DNA from: Methylotetracoccus oryzae
Lineage (GTDB): Bacteria; Pseudomonadota; Gammaproteobacteria; Methylococcales; Methylococcaceae
Length of the DNA stretch: 64,000 nucleotides
Direction: 5' to 3'
NCBI RefSeq assembly: GCF_006175985.1
Contig: NZ_SRSH01000014.1
Location: 80,001-144,000 of the forward strand
Within the stretch, counting starts at the first letter, position 1. Each line of letters starts with the position of its first letter. Shown here piece after piece: positions 1-10,200 of this stretch. Both the position numbers and the translations under genes were made by a program. Under the pieces are notes generated by a model. That model was given only the letters and a program-made list of their open reading frames with translations. It had not been told where the DNA came from and ran no database searches.

Positions 1-754
1 CAGCACGAGTACGGGTCTCCTTGTTGATGAAGGGATGCACCCCGTAGACCAGTTTATTCATCGGATCCTTAAGGCTCGGCGCGTTGCTCAGATAATGTCC
101 AATCCGTAAACCCTCGACAATAAGAACATTCTTCGCGCCAACCCGACGAACCAGATCGATGAGCGACTGATGCCCATCCTTCCAGATCTGCCAATTCCGA
201 GCCGTTTGTTCCTTTAGGCCAGGCTCATTGAACAACTCGTACATGACTCCAAGGTCATTGGCGAACACCGGTGCCAGCCGCTCCCAGGCACGCCGCGTCA
301 TGTCCGATGGCATATTGGATTGCCCTTTCAGCCCAGTGGTCTCCTCCCACTGCATAGACACGATCACCGTCAATCCCTTCGCCCGTGCCAAGGCAACCCC
401 CTTCTTGTACTCCTCCAGATAGCCTGGCGAATAGATCGGTGACTTGGGGTCCAGTGCAGCCTGGCTGGCATGAATGCGGACGACATCTGCGCCAAATCCC
501 TTCACCTTATCGAGCAGTTGAGTGCCATAGCGCGCCCGAGCCTTAGCGAATGAGTCCTTTGCGTGTTCTTTCGAGGCCACAAAAGCCACCAGGACGAATC
601 CCTTCGGAACCCAGGGTTTGCCGTCGCGGAGAATATTCCGTCCGGCTATCGAGACATCTCCGTTTGTGGCAAAGACGGACATGGCCTGTAAAGAGAAAAA
701 CAAGGCCGCCAACACGACCCACAATACCCGGAACCTGTTAGCTTCTCGTCTCAT
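1..754 (-). CDS. Glycoside hydrolase family 5 (cellulase-like), 3' end cut by window edge
   Basis: The reverse strand reads open from an ATG at 754 to the window edge, giving at least 251 residues with no stop, so the C-terminus is missing. An AAGGT ribosome site sits just upstream of the ATG. Residues 1-30 form a signal peptide (hydrophobic core VLWVVLAALFFSLQAM), so the enzyme is exported. The body has the GH5 TIM-barrel pattern: an early GADVVRIHAS strand and then YELFNEP, which carries the asparagine-glutamate pair whose Glu is the family's acid/base. The nucleophile Glu lies beyond the edge. GH5 enzymes cleave beta-glucans, mannans and related chains. Placed at the distal end of a capsule cluster, it may trim or degrade the exported polysaccharide (inference). 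Substrate cannot be told from sequence. Confidence 0.85.
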   Translation of the reverse strand, partial: MRREANRFRVLWVVLAALFFSLQAMSVFATNGDVSIAGRNILRDGKPWVPKGFVLVAFVASKEHAKDSFAKARARYGTQLLDKVKGFGADVVRIHASQAALDPKSPIYSPGYLEEYKKGVALARAKGLTVIVSMQWEETTGLKGQSNMPSDMTRRAWERLAPVFANDLGVMYELFNEPGLKEQTARNWQIWKDGHQSLIDLVRRVGAKNVLIVEGLRIGHYLSNAPSLKDPMNKLVYGVHPFINKETRTRA

Positions 755-954
755 CGATGTACCTTATTTTGAATTCACAAAACACATTTATGCCTCTTCA
801 ACCGTATGCCCACACGTTGGTTGACGTAAGCTCCGTATCCGACGGAGCGACGACTCCTCGATACACTCCTGATTTAGCAGCGAGAGATCGGGACGAAAAA
901 CGTCTAACCCCTGTCTTCATTCGGCACCCCATCCCGCTGTCGTCTGGTCGCTCA

Positions 955-1815
955 TCATTTCGTCGAGGCGACAAAATCCCGGCCAAAATATGACTCGAGG
1001 AACTGACGCTGCACTTTCATTGTGTCCTCAATCCGTTCGACCACCGACGATGGAATCTCAATATTTCCGGTTTTATGAACCTTGCTATTCACACCGGAAT
1101 AATGCCGCATCTCCTCACATCCGAGGAATTTCTCGACATCTCGGAGCAATGCAAGCGGACGCCTGACGATATCGCCAAACGGAAGAAATAACACATTTTC
1201 CTTACCCAGCCCATCTACCCATAGCGGTATATACTCGGCATAATTCCCCCTATTATGAACCGCAGTAGAATTTGCAACTCTCTCCCACGCCTTCGGTTCA
1301 GCAGCATCAAACGTCTTGGACCTCTGAATAGTCATTCGAATTTGAGAAAGCGCACGATCCACCGGATCTCGAATGAGATAAATTGCCTTCACCCTCCCCA
1401 AAAGTTGTTTTAGATACGCGACACCTGCCGCTCCTATCGCACAATAGGCTGGAGTTACCTCACCCAGGATTTTCTCATTCGCGTCTGGATGGGAAAAGAC
1501 ACCACGGTACCAATGCTCTGTGAAAGGCGCCTCAGTGCCGACAGTCACGAGATACCGCACACATTCCAGATCGATGCCTTCTGCCTCCCTACACTCAGCC
1601 GCCAGAAGTTTTTTCACTTGTTGGGCCAAACCCTTTTCGATCCATCCCCTGTTCTCAGGAAGGAATACATGATCGAAAAAATGAAGCTCCTTGATTGGCG
1701 GCATCCAAATCGCCGGATTCTGTCGCAGCATCGACCACAGCCAGGAAGTTCCCGCCTTTTGTGCGCCAATACAGAGAAAATGCGGGAGCCCAGTATTCAC
1801 CGGTTGCGCACTCAT
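955..1815 (-). CDS. PAPS-dependent sulfotransferase
   Basis: The 286-residue protein has the two hallmarks of the PAPS sulfotransferase family. The 5'-phosphosulfate loop is near residue 17 (GAQKAGTSWLW), followed by KELHFFDH. The 3'-phosphate-binding segment is AIYLIRDPVDRALSQ with conserved Arg and Ser. There is no signal peptide or membrane segment, so it acts in the cytoplasm. It lies 5 bp downstream of the FkbM methyltransferase stop and has no clear ribosome site, which suggests translational coupling. It is one of three sulfotransferases in this capsule locus and probably transfers sulfate to a sugar of the polysaccharide. The acceptor is unknown. Confidence 0.88.
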   Translation of the reverse strand: MSAQPVNTGLPHFLCIGAQKAGTSWLWSMLRQNPAIWMPPIKELHFFDHVFLPENRGWIEKGLAQQVKKLLAAECREAEGIDLECVRYLVTVGTEAPFTEHWYRGVFSHPDANEKILGEVTPAYCAIGAAGVAYLKQLLGRVKAIYLIRDPVDRALSQIRMTIQRSKTFDAAEPKAWERVANSTAVHNRGNYAEYIPLWVDGLGKENVLFLPFGDIVRRPLALLRDVEKFLGCEEMRHYSGVNSKVHKTGNIEIPSSVVERIEDTMKVQRQFLESYFGRDFVASTK

Positions 1816-1820
1816 ACGCG

Positions 1821-2552
1821 CTATACAGCCGAATGCTTCGCGTAAAAGAAGAAGTTCTCTCCCTTCCGTCCGCGGCTAAACTGTTCCTCCGTCAAGACAT
1901 CGAACACGGCCGCCCTGGAACCAGGCTTGATGCGCTCGTGCGTTTCAACGGCGAAGCACCTAACCCGAGGGACCCACGACATGTCGGAGTCTTGAAAGGC
2001 TTCTTTCTCCGCACCTTCGATATCCATCTTCAGAATATCAACCTGTCCAAGTCCGTAGCGCGTGAAAAGACTACTTATCGAGAACGCTCTCGTGGAACCT
2101 GGCCCTTCGCCTGCCAGCGTTCTGACGCCCCAGGACTTCAAGGCGTGGCCGGTGGCGCCCCGATACGTTAGGTTCAACTCAGTTTCATGCGACCAGATCG
2201 CTCCATGGAGGCAAGTGACGTCTGACAAGCCAGAAGTATTTTCCAACAAACAGGAAAAGTTTGTTGGGTCAGGCTCTATTGCGATGACACGGGCATCCGG
2301 ATAGCGGGCTTTAAACCATAATACGGAATATCCAACATTCGCACCGGCATCAATTATTACCTTGCACTCACTCGGCAGATCCTTGTCATATTCCTCCCGG
2401 ATCCAGATCTGGTTAAAGACCTCCGGGTCCGTTTCATGCATCCTGAGGCGCACAGTCCTGTCCAGACCCGGAAGACGAACGTTGAGCTCGTCGACCACAA
2501 ACTGTTTGAAGACCTCGACCGGCACTTCATTTTTTCCGAACCGAATTCTCAT
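1821..2552 (-). CDS. FkbM-family SAM-dependent methyltransferase
   Basis: The SAM-binding motif I is clear (VIIDAGANVGYSVLWF, about residues 65-80), followed by VIAIEPDP after strand 2 and by DILKMDIEGAE, the FkbM signature around strand 4. These enzymes typically O-methylate sugars or polyketides. I chose the ATG at 2552 because a GGAG lies 8 nt upstream; an in-frame GTG at 2567 gives five extra residues. It sits directly upstream of a sulfotransferase (5-bp gap), so the two probably modify the same glycan. The protein has 243 residues and is cytoplasmic. Confidence 0.88.
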   Translation of the reverse strand: MRIRFGKNEVPVEVFKQFVVDELNVRLPGLDRTVRLRMHETDPEVFNQIWIREEYDKDLPSECKVIIDAGANVGYSVLWFKARYPDARVIAIEPDPTNFSCLLENTSGLSDVTCLHGAIWSHETELNLTYRGATGHALKSWGVRTLAGEGPGSTRAFSISSLFTRYGLGQVDILKMDIEGAEKEAFQDSDMSWVPRVRCFAVETHERIKPGSRAAVFDVLTEEQFSRGRKGENFFFYAKHSAV

Positions 2553-2941
2553 CCTGTGAAGCTCCACTTTACTTCTGTTTCCCAGGCCTTTCCGCTAACG
2601 GTTGCCGGCGATAGGCCTGCCATCTCCCCACCTTACCCTACACGCACTCGGCGCCGCGTCACTCATGCCTTGGGATGAATCAGCAGACCCCGTGGACCCG
2701 CTCTCCGAGGAATTCCAAAACCGCGATGAAAGGTGACGCGGTGTCGACCATGCCTGCCGCGCCACGCGGCGTCCAAGCGACCGACAGGCGACCTTCCCAT
2801 AACAGACGTCGCCCTTGTTTCGTTCCCCGGCCCGCGGAGCCGCCACACACCCTCCACTCTCGTCGATCAAGTGGCTCCGGTCGCTCCGAAGGAACGGCCA
2901 CCCGAACCACGCTCAACAGGTTTACCTGACACCCAAGCCGA
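2553..2941. other. Intergenic stretch, nothing recognised
   Basis: A GC-rich spacer of 389 bp between two same-strand genes. Short open frames exist on both strands but none has a recognisable domain or a good ribosome site. I see no tRNA, repeat array or strong terminator. Confidence 0.5.
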
Positions 2942-3550
2942 CTACGCCTCCAGCGCGCGAGAGTAAAGCGCGTAATCTTCCGCGAGTGCCTTCCTAAGGC
3001 GCTGAGTGAGGTCAGGCGACAGGCTGATCGGCAGGGCCGGACTCTTGTTCAGTACCGGAATGTTGACCGACTGACCCAGCAGTGTTTCCAAAAAGGCGGC
3101 GAGCTTTTCCATTTGCTCCAAGGCGAAGAGGCGTTTCACCCCCACCTTCCCTCTCTTATTAAAGACAAAGTCGCACTGCCTGCCGATCCGCGCGAATTCA
3201 GGAGGGGCAGACGAGAGATAAGCCTCGACGAATTGGTCAAACGTGATATCTCGGGTGCTGTGTTTGACCAAGGGACCGGAGCCATTCGGGTCGAGTCGTG
3301 AACGGTATCGGTACCAGCTCTCCAAGCGGCCAATCGGCTCTCTGACGATGCACAGGGTCTCGATCGCCCTCGCCTTCCCCCTGGCACGCAGAAGAGGCAA
3401 GAAAAATCGTTCGAATTGCCTGTAGTTCATATGCTTATAACGTCCGCGCGTAATAATTTCGGAATACGGCCGAAGCGCGCTGTCGACTGATGTAGATGCT
3501 GCCTTTGGCATGCACAAAAAAGCAAACTTATATTGGGTACTAATTAACAT
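2942..3550 (-). CDS. Sulfotransferase family 2-type protein
   Basis: At 202 residues this is short for a sulfotransferase but complete in fold signatures. It opens with FAFLCMPKAASTSVDSAL, the phosphosulfate-binding loop of the family-2 (carbohydrate sulfotransferase) group. It continues with IETLCIVREPIGRLESWYRYR, the 3'-phosphate loop with the R-x-P and Ser pattern. I chose the ATG at 3550 because a GGAG lies 7 nt upstream; the frame stays open 25 codons further but that extension begins in unlikely sequence. No signal peptide. It is closer to eukaryote-like chondroitin/HNK-type sulfotransferases than to the other two in this locus, so it likely sulfates a different position or sugar (inference). 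Confidence 0.8.
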   Translation of the reverse strand: MLISTQYKFAFLCMPKAASTSVDSALRPYSEIITRGRYKHMNYRQFERFFLPLLRARGKARAIETLCIVREPIGRLESWYRYRSRLDPNGSGPLVKHSTRDITFDQFVEAYLSSAPPEFARIGRQCDFVFNKRGKVGVKRLFALEQMEKLAAFLETLLGQSVNIPVLNKSPALPISLSPDLTQRLRKALAEDYALYSRALEA

Positions 3551-3693
3551 TGCAACTCCAAGTATCGTAGCCAGGTAAACCGCACAAACATCGACCCAGC
3601 GATACCCAGCGACACCCAGCGGCACACAAGCCTCTCAGGCCCTACTAGGTCACTCCCCCTTTCCTGAATTCGGGCGGGAGACTGTTCCCACAA

Positions 3694-5109
3694 TCAGTTA
3701 ACCTTAATACCACGCCATCTCGCCGCGTAACTATTATTGACATCGACAGTAACGTGAAAGCCCGCAATAACAGGTGTCGCCGTCCGAATCATTACCGTCT
3801 TTCCGCTGAATGTGGCCACAAACGGCACGCCGACAAATTCCGGATCACTCGATATCATTGTAACTGATACCGTTTGGATATCTCCCCACGCTAGATGACC
3901 TGAGAAATCAGCCTCATAACGGTCGGCGGCCATTCCCGAAGGCAACAAGGTCATCGTCGCATTAGTCCCCATAGGTACTTCGAAATAGGGCGGGGCATTG
4001 GTGAACGAATTGTTCTTCATGATCGCCCCCCGGATCTTCACAGGATCCAAGGGAATCGCGGACTCGCTCGCGGATTCCCAACATGCCTCAATAGCCACAG
4101 GCCGGATAACCCTCTCGACTGCATCCCCCAAGTTCTCGTCCTGGGTGTAAAACTGATTATCCGAAATAATGATGTTCTGCAAAATCGATTTGGGTTTTAG
4201 CGCTTGAATCTGAATGTGACTGAACGCAGGCCCCTCTTTAGGGTGATTAAATCCTCGGTAAAATAAATTATCCGTGATTGTTACATAATTCCGTCGGTTG
4301 ACCGCCTTGTCATCCACACGAATGACTAAGCGACAATTGTCTATATAGTTGTTAACGATTAGACATGAGGACTTAATATGGGCGTTCAGCAAGATGCCAT
4401 CAAACAGCGCGTTCTCGACGGTACCGCCCGCTGTAATGTGGTTTCCCTGGATTCGATTCGCCCGCATTCCGACCTCGATCCCAACGCGACACAGGTTTAT
4501 GTTGCAGTCAGAGACGACGTTGTCGGCCTGACCCAGGAAGATACCAGTCGACGTCCGGTTCGCGGCCTTCCGAAAGTTAGGGATCTCGCCTGGATGATCT
4601 GCGCCGGTTCCGTCGCCCCAAAGGTATTCCACGATATTGCACTTTACAACCTCCAATTCATGGTTATACCCCTTTTCATTGGCGTAGATCCCAAAGTCGC
4701 GCTGGTGAACGATCGTGCAGTCCTCAATCCTAAGCCTTAAAAAGCGATGTGCGAAAATCCCGCTCGCACGCTTTCGGCATTCCAGCCCAATATTTTCTAT
4801 TTTGAGTGTATTTACGTCCCTAACATCGAGTAGGTATTCTCCCTCCGGGAAGCGTGGAGAGGGCTCTATCAGGCCGCTGGTCAGCACCATGCCGTGCAGC
4901 CCATGCAGTCGGATAGGCATATCGATCACGAAAACGTAACCACCTAAATCGACCGTCGCAAATGCCTGCGTATAGAACTTTGCCCCGGCACTGAGCCGTG
5001 TACGGGAACGCGGACAAGACGCGATGGAGTCGAGAAAGGCCTGTAACAGCCCCCCCGCCGGCTCGCCAGGGTGGGCATCCAAAAATTCGGAAAATCTGAT
5101 TCGTTCCAT
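3694..5109 (-). CDS. Right-handed parallel beta-helix protein
   Basis: The 471-residue protein has repeating short strands typical of pectate-lyase-type beta-helices: runs such as NVVSDCNINLCRVGIEV, GNHITAGG, CLIVNNYIDNCRLVI and VTITDNLFYRG, each with an Asn at the turn. No secretion signal is obvious at the N-terminus. Such folds occur in polysaccharide lyases, epimerases and tail-spike-like proteins. In a capsule cluster the best guesses are a polysaccharide lyase/epimerase or a binding protein. No catalytic residues can be assigned by eye. It lies 143 bp upstream of the family-2 sulfotransferase on the same strand. Confidence 0.7.
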   Translation of the reverse strand: MERIRFSEFLDAHPGEPAGGLLQAFLDSIASCPRSRTRLSAGAKFYTQAFATVDLGGYVFVIDMPIRLHGLHGMVLTSGLIEPSPRFPEGEYLLDVRDVNTLKIENIGLECRKRASGIFAHRFLRLRIEDCTIVHQRDFGIYANEKGYNHELEVVKCNIVEYLWGDGTGADHPGEIPNFRKAANRTSTGIFLGQADNVVSDCNINLCRVGIEVGMRANRIQGNHITAGGTVENALFDGILLNAHIKSSCLIVNNYIDNCRLVIRVDDKAVNRRNYVTITDNLFYRGFNHPKEGPAFSHIQIQALKPKSILQNIIISDNQFYTQDENLGDAVERVIRPVAIEACWESASESAIPLDPVKIRGAIMKNNSFTNAPPYFEVPMGTNATMTLLPSGMAADRYEADFSGHLAWGDIQTVSVTMISSDPEFVGVPFVATFSGKTVMIRTATPVIAGFHVTVDVNNSYAARWRGIKVN

Positions 5110-5607
5110 TGCGAGGAATTCGCTAACCGTGAACTAGAACTGAATATCTGCATTGCGCAGCAAGTGTTTCTCCCGGATTCTCCGAGCGCAGCTCACCCTC
5201 GACGGAAAGCTCTTGCCAAAGCTAAAGAGCTAGCACGCAGCGCACTTATCCGATACGAAACCCGCCACCTAGCGCTGAGTGAAAATCCTAATTCCCTATG
5301 TATAAGAACGCCTTTGGGCGGAGAATTCCTCGACGAACCTTCGCCCAACCGTTCGCCTCGCCTGGGCACCCACCAGTTAGCCGGCACTCTGCCCTACGGC
5401 TAACAGCGTATCACATCGCCTGTTTTTCAAAAAAACACGTACACTCAACGGATCAACTCGGGAGACCGTCTCGTCTGATCGGCTCAACGAAAGCGATAGG
5501 GCCCAGCTACGAGCAGCGTGCGACCAATACGTACCACCATCTTGCGAAACGCTGAGAGACACCATGGCGAGAGAGCTGCAGCGACAGCCGTTCACCGACT
5601 CAGCACC
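5110..5607. other. Intergenic stretch, nothing recognised
   Basis: A spacer of 498 bp between the TPR-sulfotransferase stop and the beta-helix gene. Its only visible feature is a short AT-rich patch with opposed T and A runs around 5423-5437. No supported gene or terminator. Confidence 0.45.
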
Positions 5608-6831
5608 TCAACCGGAGACATAGGCCCGCTTCGCCTCGAAGTACTCCCGAAGCAGCGCAAGGGTCTTCATGTACTCATCGCCGCGTTCGTACTCGCCGAC
5701 ATTACGAGTGCTGACGGCATCCCTATCTCCGCCTTCGGGCGGCTCGGCGCCCAGAAAGCGAAGTATCCGATCCCCGCAGGCGGCAGAATCCCGCAGTTCC
5801 TCCGCGTTGACCACCAAGAGGCGGTCTTCGGGGAACATCTTACGGTAGGAGCGAAGAAAATGTTCGTAAAAGCTGAAAAGTACGTATCCACCCTGCCCCA
5901 CTCTATCGCGAGCGAACATCCCTTTCGGATGCCCGCCTGGGGGAAGTTCATTAGACTCAATAAATTCAATCTCCGCGCTCATCGCCTCAAACAGCCCTCT
6001 TGGCTCGCGTCCCTGCCGCTTTTCCATATAAAAGCTGGAAATTGCCCTTTCTGCAGGGTCGCGCAGGGTTACGATGAGCTTTGCATCCGGGACCATCGCG
6101 CGTATGCGCGCCGGCGCAACCGGCGAGTGAAAATAGGTAGCAGTAGCCTCCCCTGTCAAAAAGGAAGATCCATCGACTGGCGCGGGGAAATTGCAGCGAT
6201 ACCACTCCTCACCGTACTTGAACATCGGACCATTGAAAAAGAATAGCTCCTTATTGATCGCGGGATAGATGCTAGGACTTCGCGTAAGAAACGCGTATAG
6301 CGCGGTCGTCGCGGTTTTCTGGGGTCCAATTACGAAAAAATCCGGGAGCTTGCCAGTCGACCTGTGGAAGCGCGATAGATCCTCAGCTTTTGTAAAGGCG
6401 GCATGACAAATGGAGGCGTAATATTTCTTTTCCAGGGCATTCCCGACATCCCCCTTGAGCATCAACATATCGGAGAGAAAGTCACTGGCGTAGAAATTGT
6501 ACTTCAAGGTACGATTAATCACCCATAGTGCATGAATCATATAGTTGAGCAGAGCCATATCCTTGCTGCCAAGAATATGCGTCCGAACACGATTCTTTAG
6601 AACGAAGTAGTCAGGCAACTCCTGAGGAAAGCAGGCGGCTGAACGAATAAAAACCTGGATGGCCTCACGAAATCGCCCAAGCCAAGTGTATGAACCGGCC
6701 AAGCCCATTAAAGCATGGTGACACCACCACCGTCTCTCAATGGCTTTGAGATAATAAGTTATCGCGCTTTCATGGTCGCCGACGTTCGCGCATTCGACAG
6801 CCGACTGGAGATTCGACTCATACTCACCCAT
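5608..6831 (-). CDS. TPR-fused sulfotransferase
   Basis: The 407-residue protein has two parts. Residues about 1-150 are helical and start with a TPR-like unit (AVECANVGDHESAITYYLKAIE, then LAGSYTWLGRFREAIQVF). Residues about 160-407 form a heparan-type sulfotransferase. This half has the PAPS loop FFVIGPQKTATTALY at about 166-179, the following KELFFF, and IVTLRDPAERAISSFY for the 3'-phosphate. The TPR part may recruit the enzyme to partner proteins. It is cytoplasmic, with no signal peptide. Third sulfotransferase of the locus; probable role is sulfation of the capsule or of its lipid-linked precursor (inference). Confidence 0.85.
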   Translation of the reverse strand: MGEYESNLQSAVECANVGDHESAITYYLKAIERRWWCHHALMGLAGSYTWLGRFREAIQVFIRSAACFPQELPDYFVLKNRVRTHILGSKDMALLNYMIHALWVINRTLKYNFYASDFLSDMLMLKGDVGNALEKKYYASICHAAFTKAEDLSRFHRSTGKLPDFFVIGPQKTATTALYAFLTRSPSIYPAINKELFFFNGPMFKYGEEWYRCNFPAPVDGSSFLTGEATATYFHSPVAPARIRAMVPDAKLIVTLRDPAERAISSFYMEKRQGREPRGLFEAMSAEIEFIESNELPPGGHPKGMFARDRVGQGGYVLFSFYEHFLRSYRKMFPEDRLLVVNAEELRDSAACGDRILRFLGAEPPEGGDRDAVSTRNVGEYERGDEYMKTLALLREYFEAKRAYVSG

Positions 6832-7225
6832 AGCAAAAACCTAAGAGCTTCCGCTTCAAAGCACCCAAGCACCTTTTCGGCGGGAATTTCCGATGACCCA
6901 AGGCGGCAGCCCCGACGCAACTTCACCCAAAAAGACATCGTGTAACCAATATTGATTCGACACCTGCCTTGCGTGCGAACCACTAAAGGCCTTCAGAGGC
7001 GACACTCTGTTGCGACAAGTGGCGCGGTGAGAGCCCAATCGCATCACAACCCACGCAGGTCGTGGAGAATGGACGCTCTCGCAAATTCCGCGCTAAATCC
7101 ATTCACCGAGCACCCCGCTTCCGCACGGCAACGTTTGAACATGCACTCGAATCCGGAGGCCAGGCCGCCCCACTGCATGTTCGCGCTCAATGTATAAGTC
7201 GCCTCGCACGTCACGCGATGAGCCG
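6832..7225. other. Intergenic stretch, nothing recognised
   Basis: A 394-bp spacer upstream of the TPR-sulfotransferase. The short overlapping open frames have no family features. I see no clear promoter or terminator. Confidence 0.45.
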
Positions 7226-10200
7226 TCATTTTATCAGATGAAGCGCCCGCAAATCCGAAACGCCGGTCACCTTGGCCGAGATTCGGGGATCATGTAGGGT
7301 GAGGCCCCGGTTGCGCGCGATCACCTGCTGATAAATCTTATACTCGGACCCCTCGTTCCAATGTTCCCCGCGCAGCGACTCTTGCGCTACATATTCATGA
7401 AAGGTACTAAAATACTTGAAATGCAGAAGAGCACCCCGCTGGCTACTGAGTTTTACCCCCCCGATCCAATGCAGGCCCTCGTAAAGCCTTAGGTGGCGAC
7501 TGTACTTGAAGAGTGGGACCTTGTTCAGGATGACTGTAGAGATCCCGAAGACACGCTCCCTCACTCCGCCAGAATAGGTGGGAGAATTCTTTTCCGGCCC
7601 CCCATTGGGCTCATAGTAAGTGTAGAATTTTCGATCGATATAATTACAACAATCCAGAAAACTGGTACCCGACTGATATACTGTGTCTGCGATAGAACGA
7701 TCCGAGTATGTGTCAAGGAACAAGCAGTATAAACCGGACGCACCCTCACGTTCCAAGGCATCACAAAGCGCCGGGATCGAGTCACTATCGCCTGCTGTGT
7801 AGAGCAGTTCGTCGGCGTCAATGACCAAACACCAATGCCCGGAGTAAAAGGTCTCGATCACCGCCTCAACCCAGTCAACGCCCCATCGGCTTAGTCCATA
7901 CGGATGCTGAGTCACCCACAATTCAACATCGTCATGCGAAGCTAGGAAGTCTAAAGTTTCGGGTGCGGAATAGTTGTCGATCACGACGAATCGCCGAATC
8001 CCACAGCCCCGGTAAAAGGTCAAAAGATATGGAAGGCGTAATAACTCATTTCTCTCCACAATAAAGCATACAGGCTCGCCCCGCGCGATCTCGATCTTCG
8101 CGCCCTTTAGTCGAAGCAGGCCTACCCCGCGCACATTAAGTACCTCCGCCCTCGAGAATCTGCCCTGACTGAATGAAACCAAGGAATGTTCCGCGTTTCT
8201 CGGAATGTCAGCAAAAGCGAGTTGGACATTGTGCAACGTCATGTCGCAGCGCAGCTTGTCCATCTCACGTGTCATCTCAGCTGGTGCGTCGCAGTCTCGT
8301 ATATAGGTGGTAGTGACGTTTCGCGATATACGCCTTGAACCTAACCGCCTCGCAAAGCAGACTAGCGACGATAGGAACTCCTCTGCGTTGCCGTGCCACT
8401 GATGTTGCATCGACCCCTCGCGCTCATCGCGAAACATTCGTGAAGCGAAGTGGGCACGAATCTCTCGCAGCGTCTCAACGGGCAACAACAAGGAACTATC
8501 GGGGGTCGGACCATCTGTGGTACTTCCTTCCAACTCGATGGGGAATTCTTCCAATTGGGCTATCAGCCCGGTTATGGCATCGTGATTCAGGATGTAGCGG
8601 TCTTTATCGACGAATAGAAACCTTTTCGTTCCAAGATCCTCTATGACCTCCATAATCCGAACTAACGCATCCCCGTCGATGCGTTCGGGCCATCGAAAAA
8701 GCTCACGCCCATCCGTCGCTTCGATTACACCGTAGTCGGAAACGAGGACACAGCGCGCAGGAGGCATCTGCCCCATTTCCCCAGACCTAAACCGCCTGAG
8801 CTCTGGCTCCCGTTCAATCCCACACGGATCAATCAAAACCATGCTGTACGATTCGGTGACCTGACCTCCCCGCACTTGCGCTCGTGAAAACTCGTTTTTT
8901 TCTGCTCCGGGCCAGTAAATAGTCGCGATGGCAGCTTCGCTTTGCCAACTCATCTCACGACACGACGTGGCACCAAACCGTGGAAACTGGCCGGGTACAC
9001 AGTCCGCATCGTCGACAGCCCCAATCAGTCGGTGGAGGTCGAGATCATCCAGCAACAAAAGGCTACTAATTAACTCTGAAGGAATTGGAGCGCCAGTGAA
9101 GCGACGCTTATTTTTTTCCCTATCAAACCCCGGCCAAATCGCTCCACCCTTGCCGAACACAGTTCCCGATCGCTCGAAGCAGACCTCAAGTTCTTCGAGC
9201 AATCTCTGACGATCAAGTAGCGCGAAGACCCTTTCCCCGTAGACTGAAAAGAATGCTCCACGGAATCTCGCATTGCGACACAAGGCCTCGATCGCCATCA
9301 GGATATTTTCCGCAGAGCGGCTACTAAATAAGAGGCGCGAGTATCTCCTGATTACACCCAGGACGGCCTCGTAATCCTCTAGTGTCACTGCGCCACTGAA
9401 GGCCTCGGACACCAATTCCGGAGAAGCAATGCGACGCTCCCAGAGCTTCTTGAATAGGCTAGCGGCATAGCCGTATTCACCTACTTCATTCAGTAGGACG
9501 GAAAATTTTGGCCCAAACCATAATGCCGCCCCTTCATCAATCCTATAAGCCTCTGAAAACAGCGTGTAAGCTCGGTTGTTTTGACCGGCATCGCGCGCCA
9601 GATTCGCCTTCACACAAAGATATTGAACATTCTTCTCAAGCTGCCGGTGCTTGCTAGCCAAATTGTCCAACTGCGCACCAAGGAATTGGCATTGTTGGCG
9701 ACCAAGAAAACCTCGTCCGTGCGCTGCTTCGACGAGCCGGAGATAGTCAGCGCATAGAGTATCCTTCGTATGCTCTGAAAGAGGCGCTGTAACAAGCAGG
9801 CCGATCTGAAGTGTCAGCTCGTTTAGATCTGGCCGGATTAGATGCGCAAGCTCGGCTGCGTGTACGGCTTGCTTGTAAACAATCACCTGCGTCAAGAGGT
9901 TGAGTTGACCTTCATCCTCAACCCCATCGAGGTCACGACAATCCTCGAGCATCCGGCGAGCAATGTCATACCACCCACGCTGTACGATATGTAACAACAT
10001 GAGTTCCATCAAGTTGCCGCTCAGAGCACATTCCTTCAGTAGCGCCCGACGCTGCTCGGAATCAGGGGAACCTAGGCAAGCGAGGAAGAAGCCCACGAAC
10101 GGATTACTCGGTGAGAAGCGATGAAATCCTTCACGAGCCAGGTCGCCGAGTTTGTCGAGCAAGCCCTCCGGTGTCTGCGCCGAAGATAGATCGACCTTGA

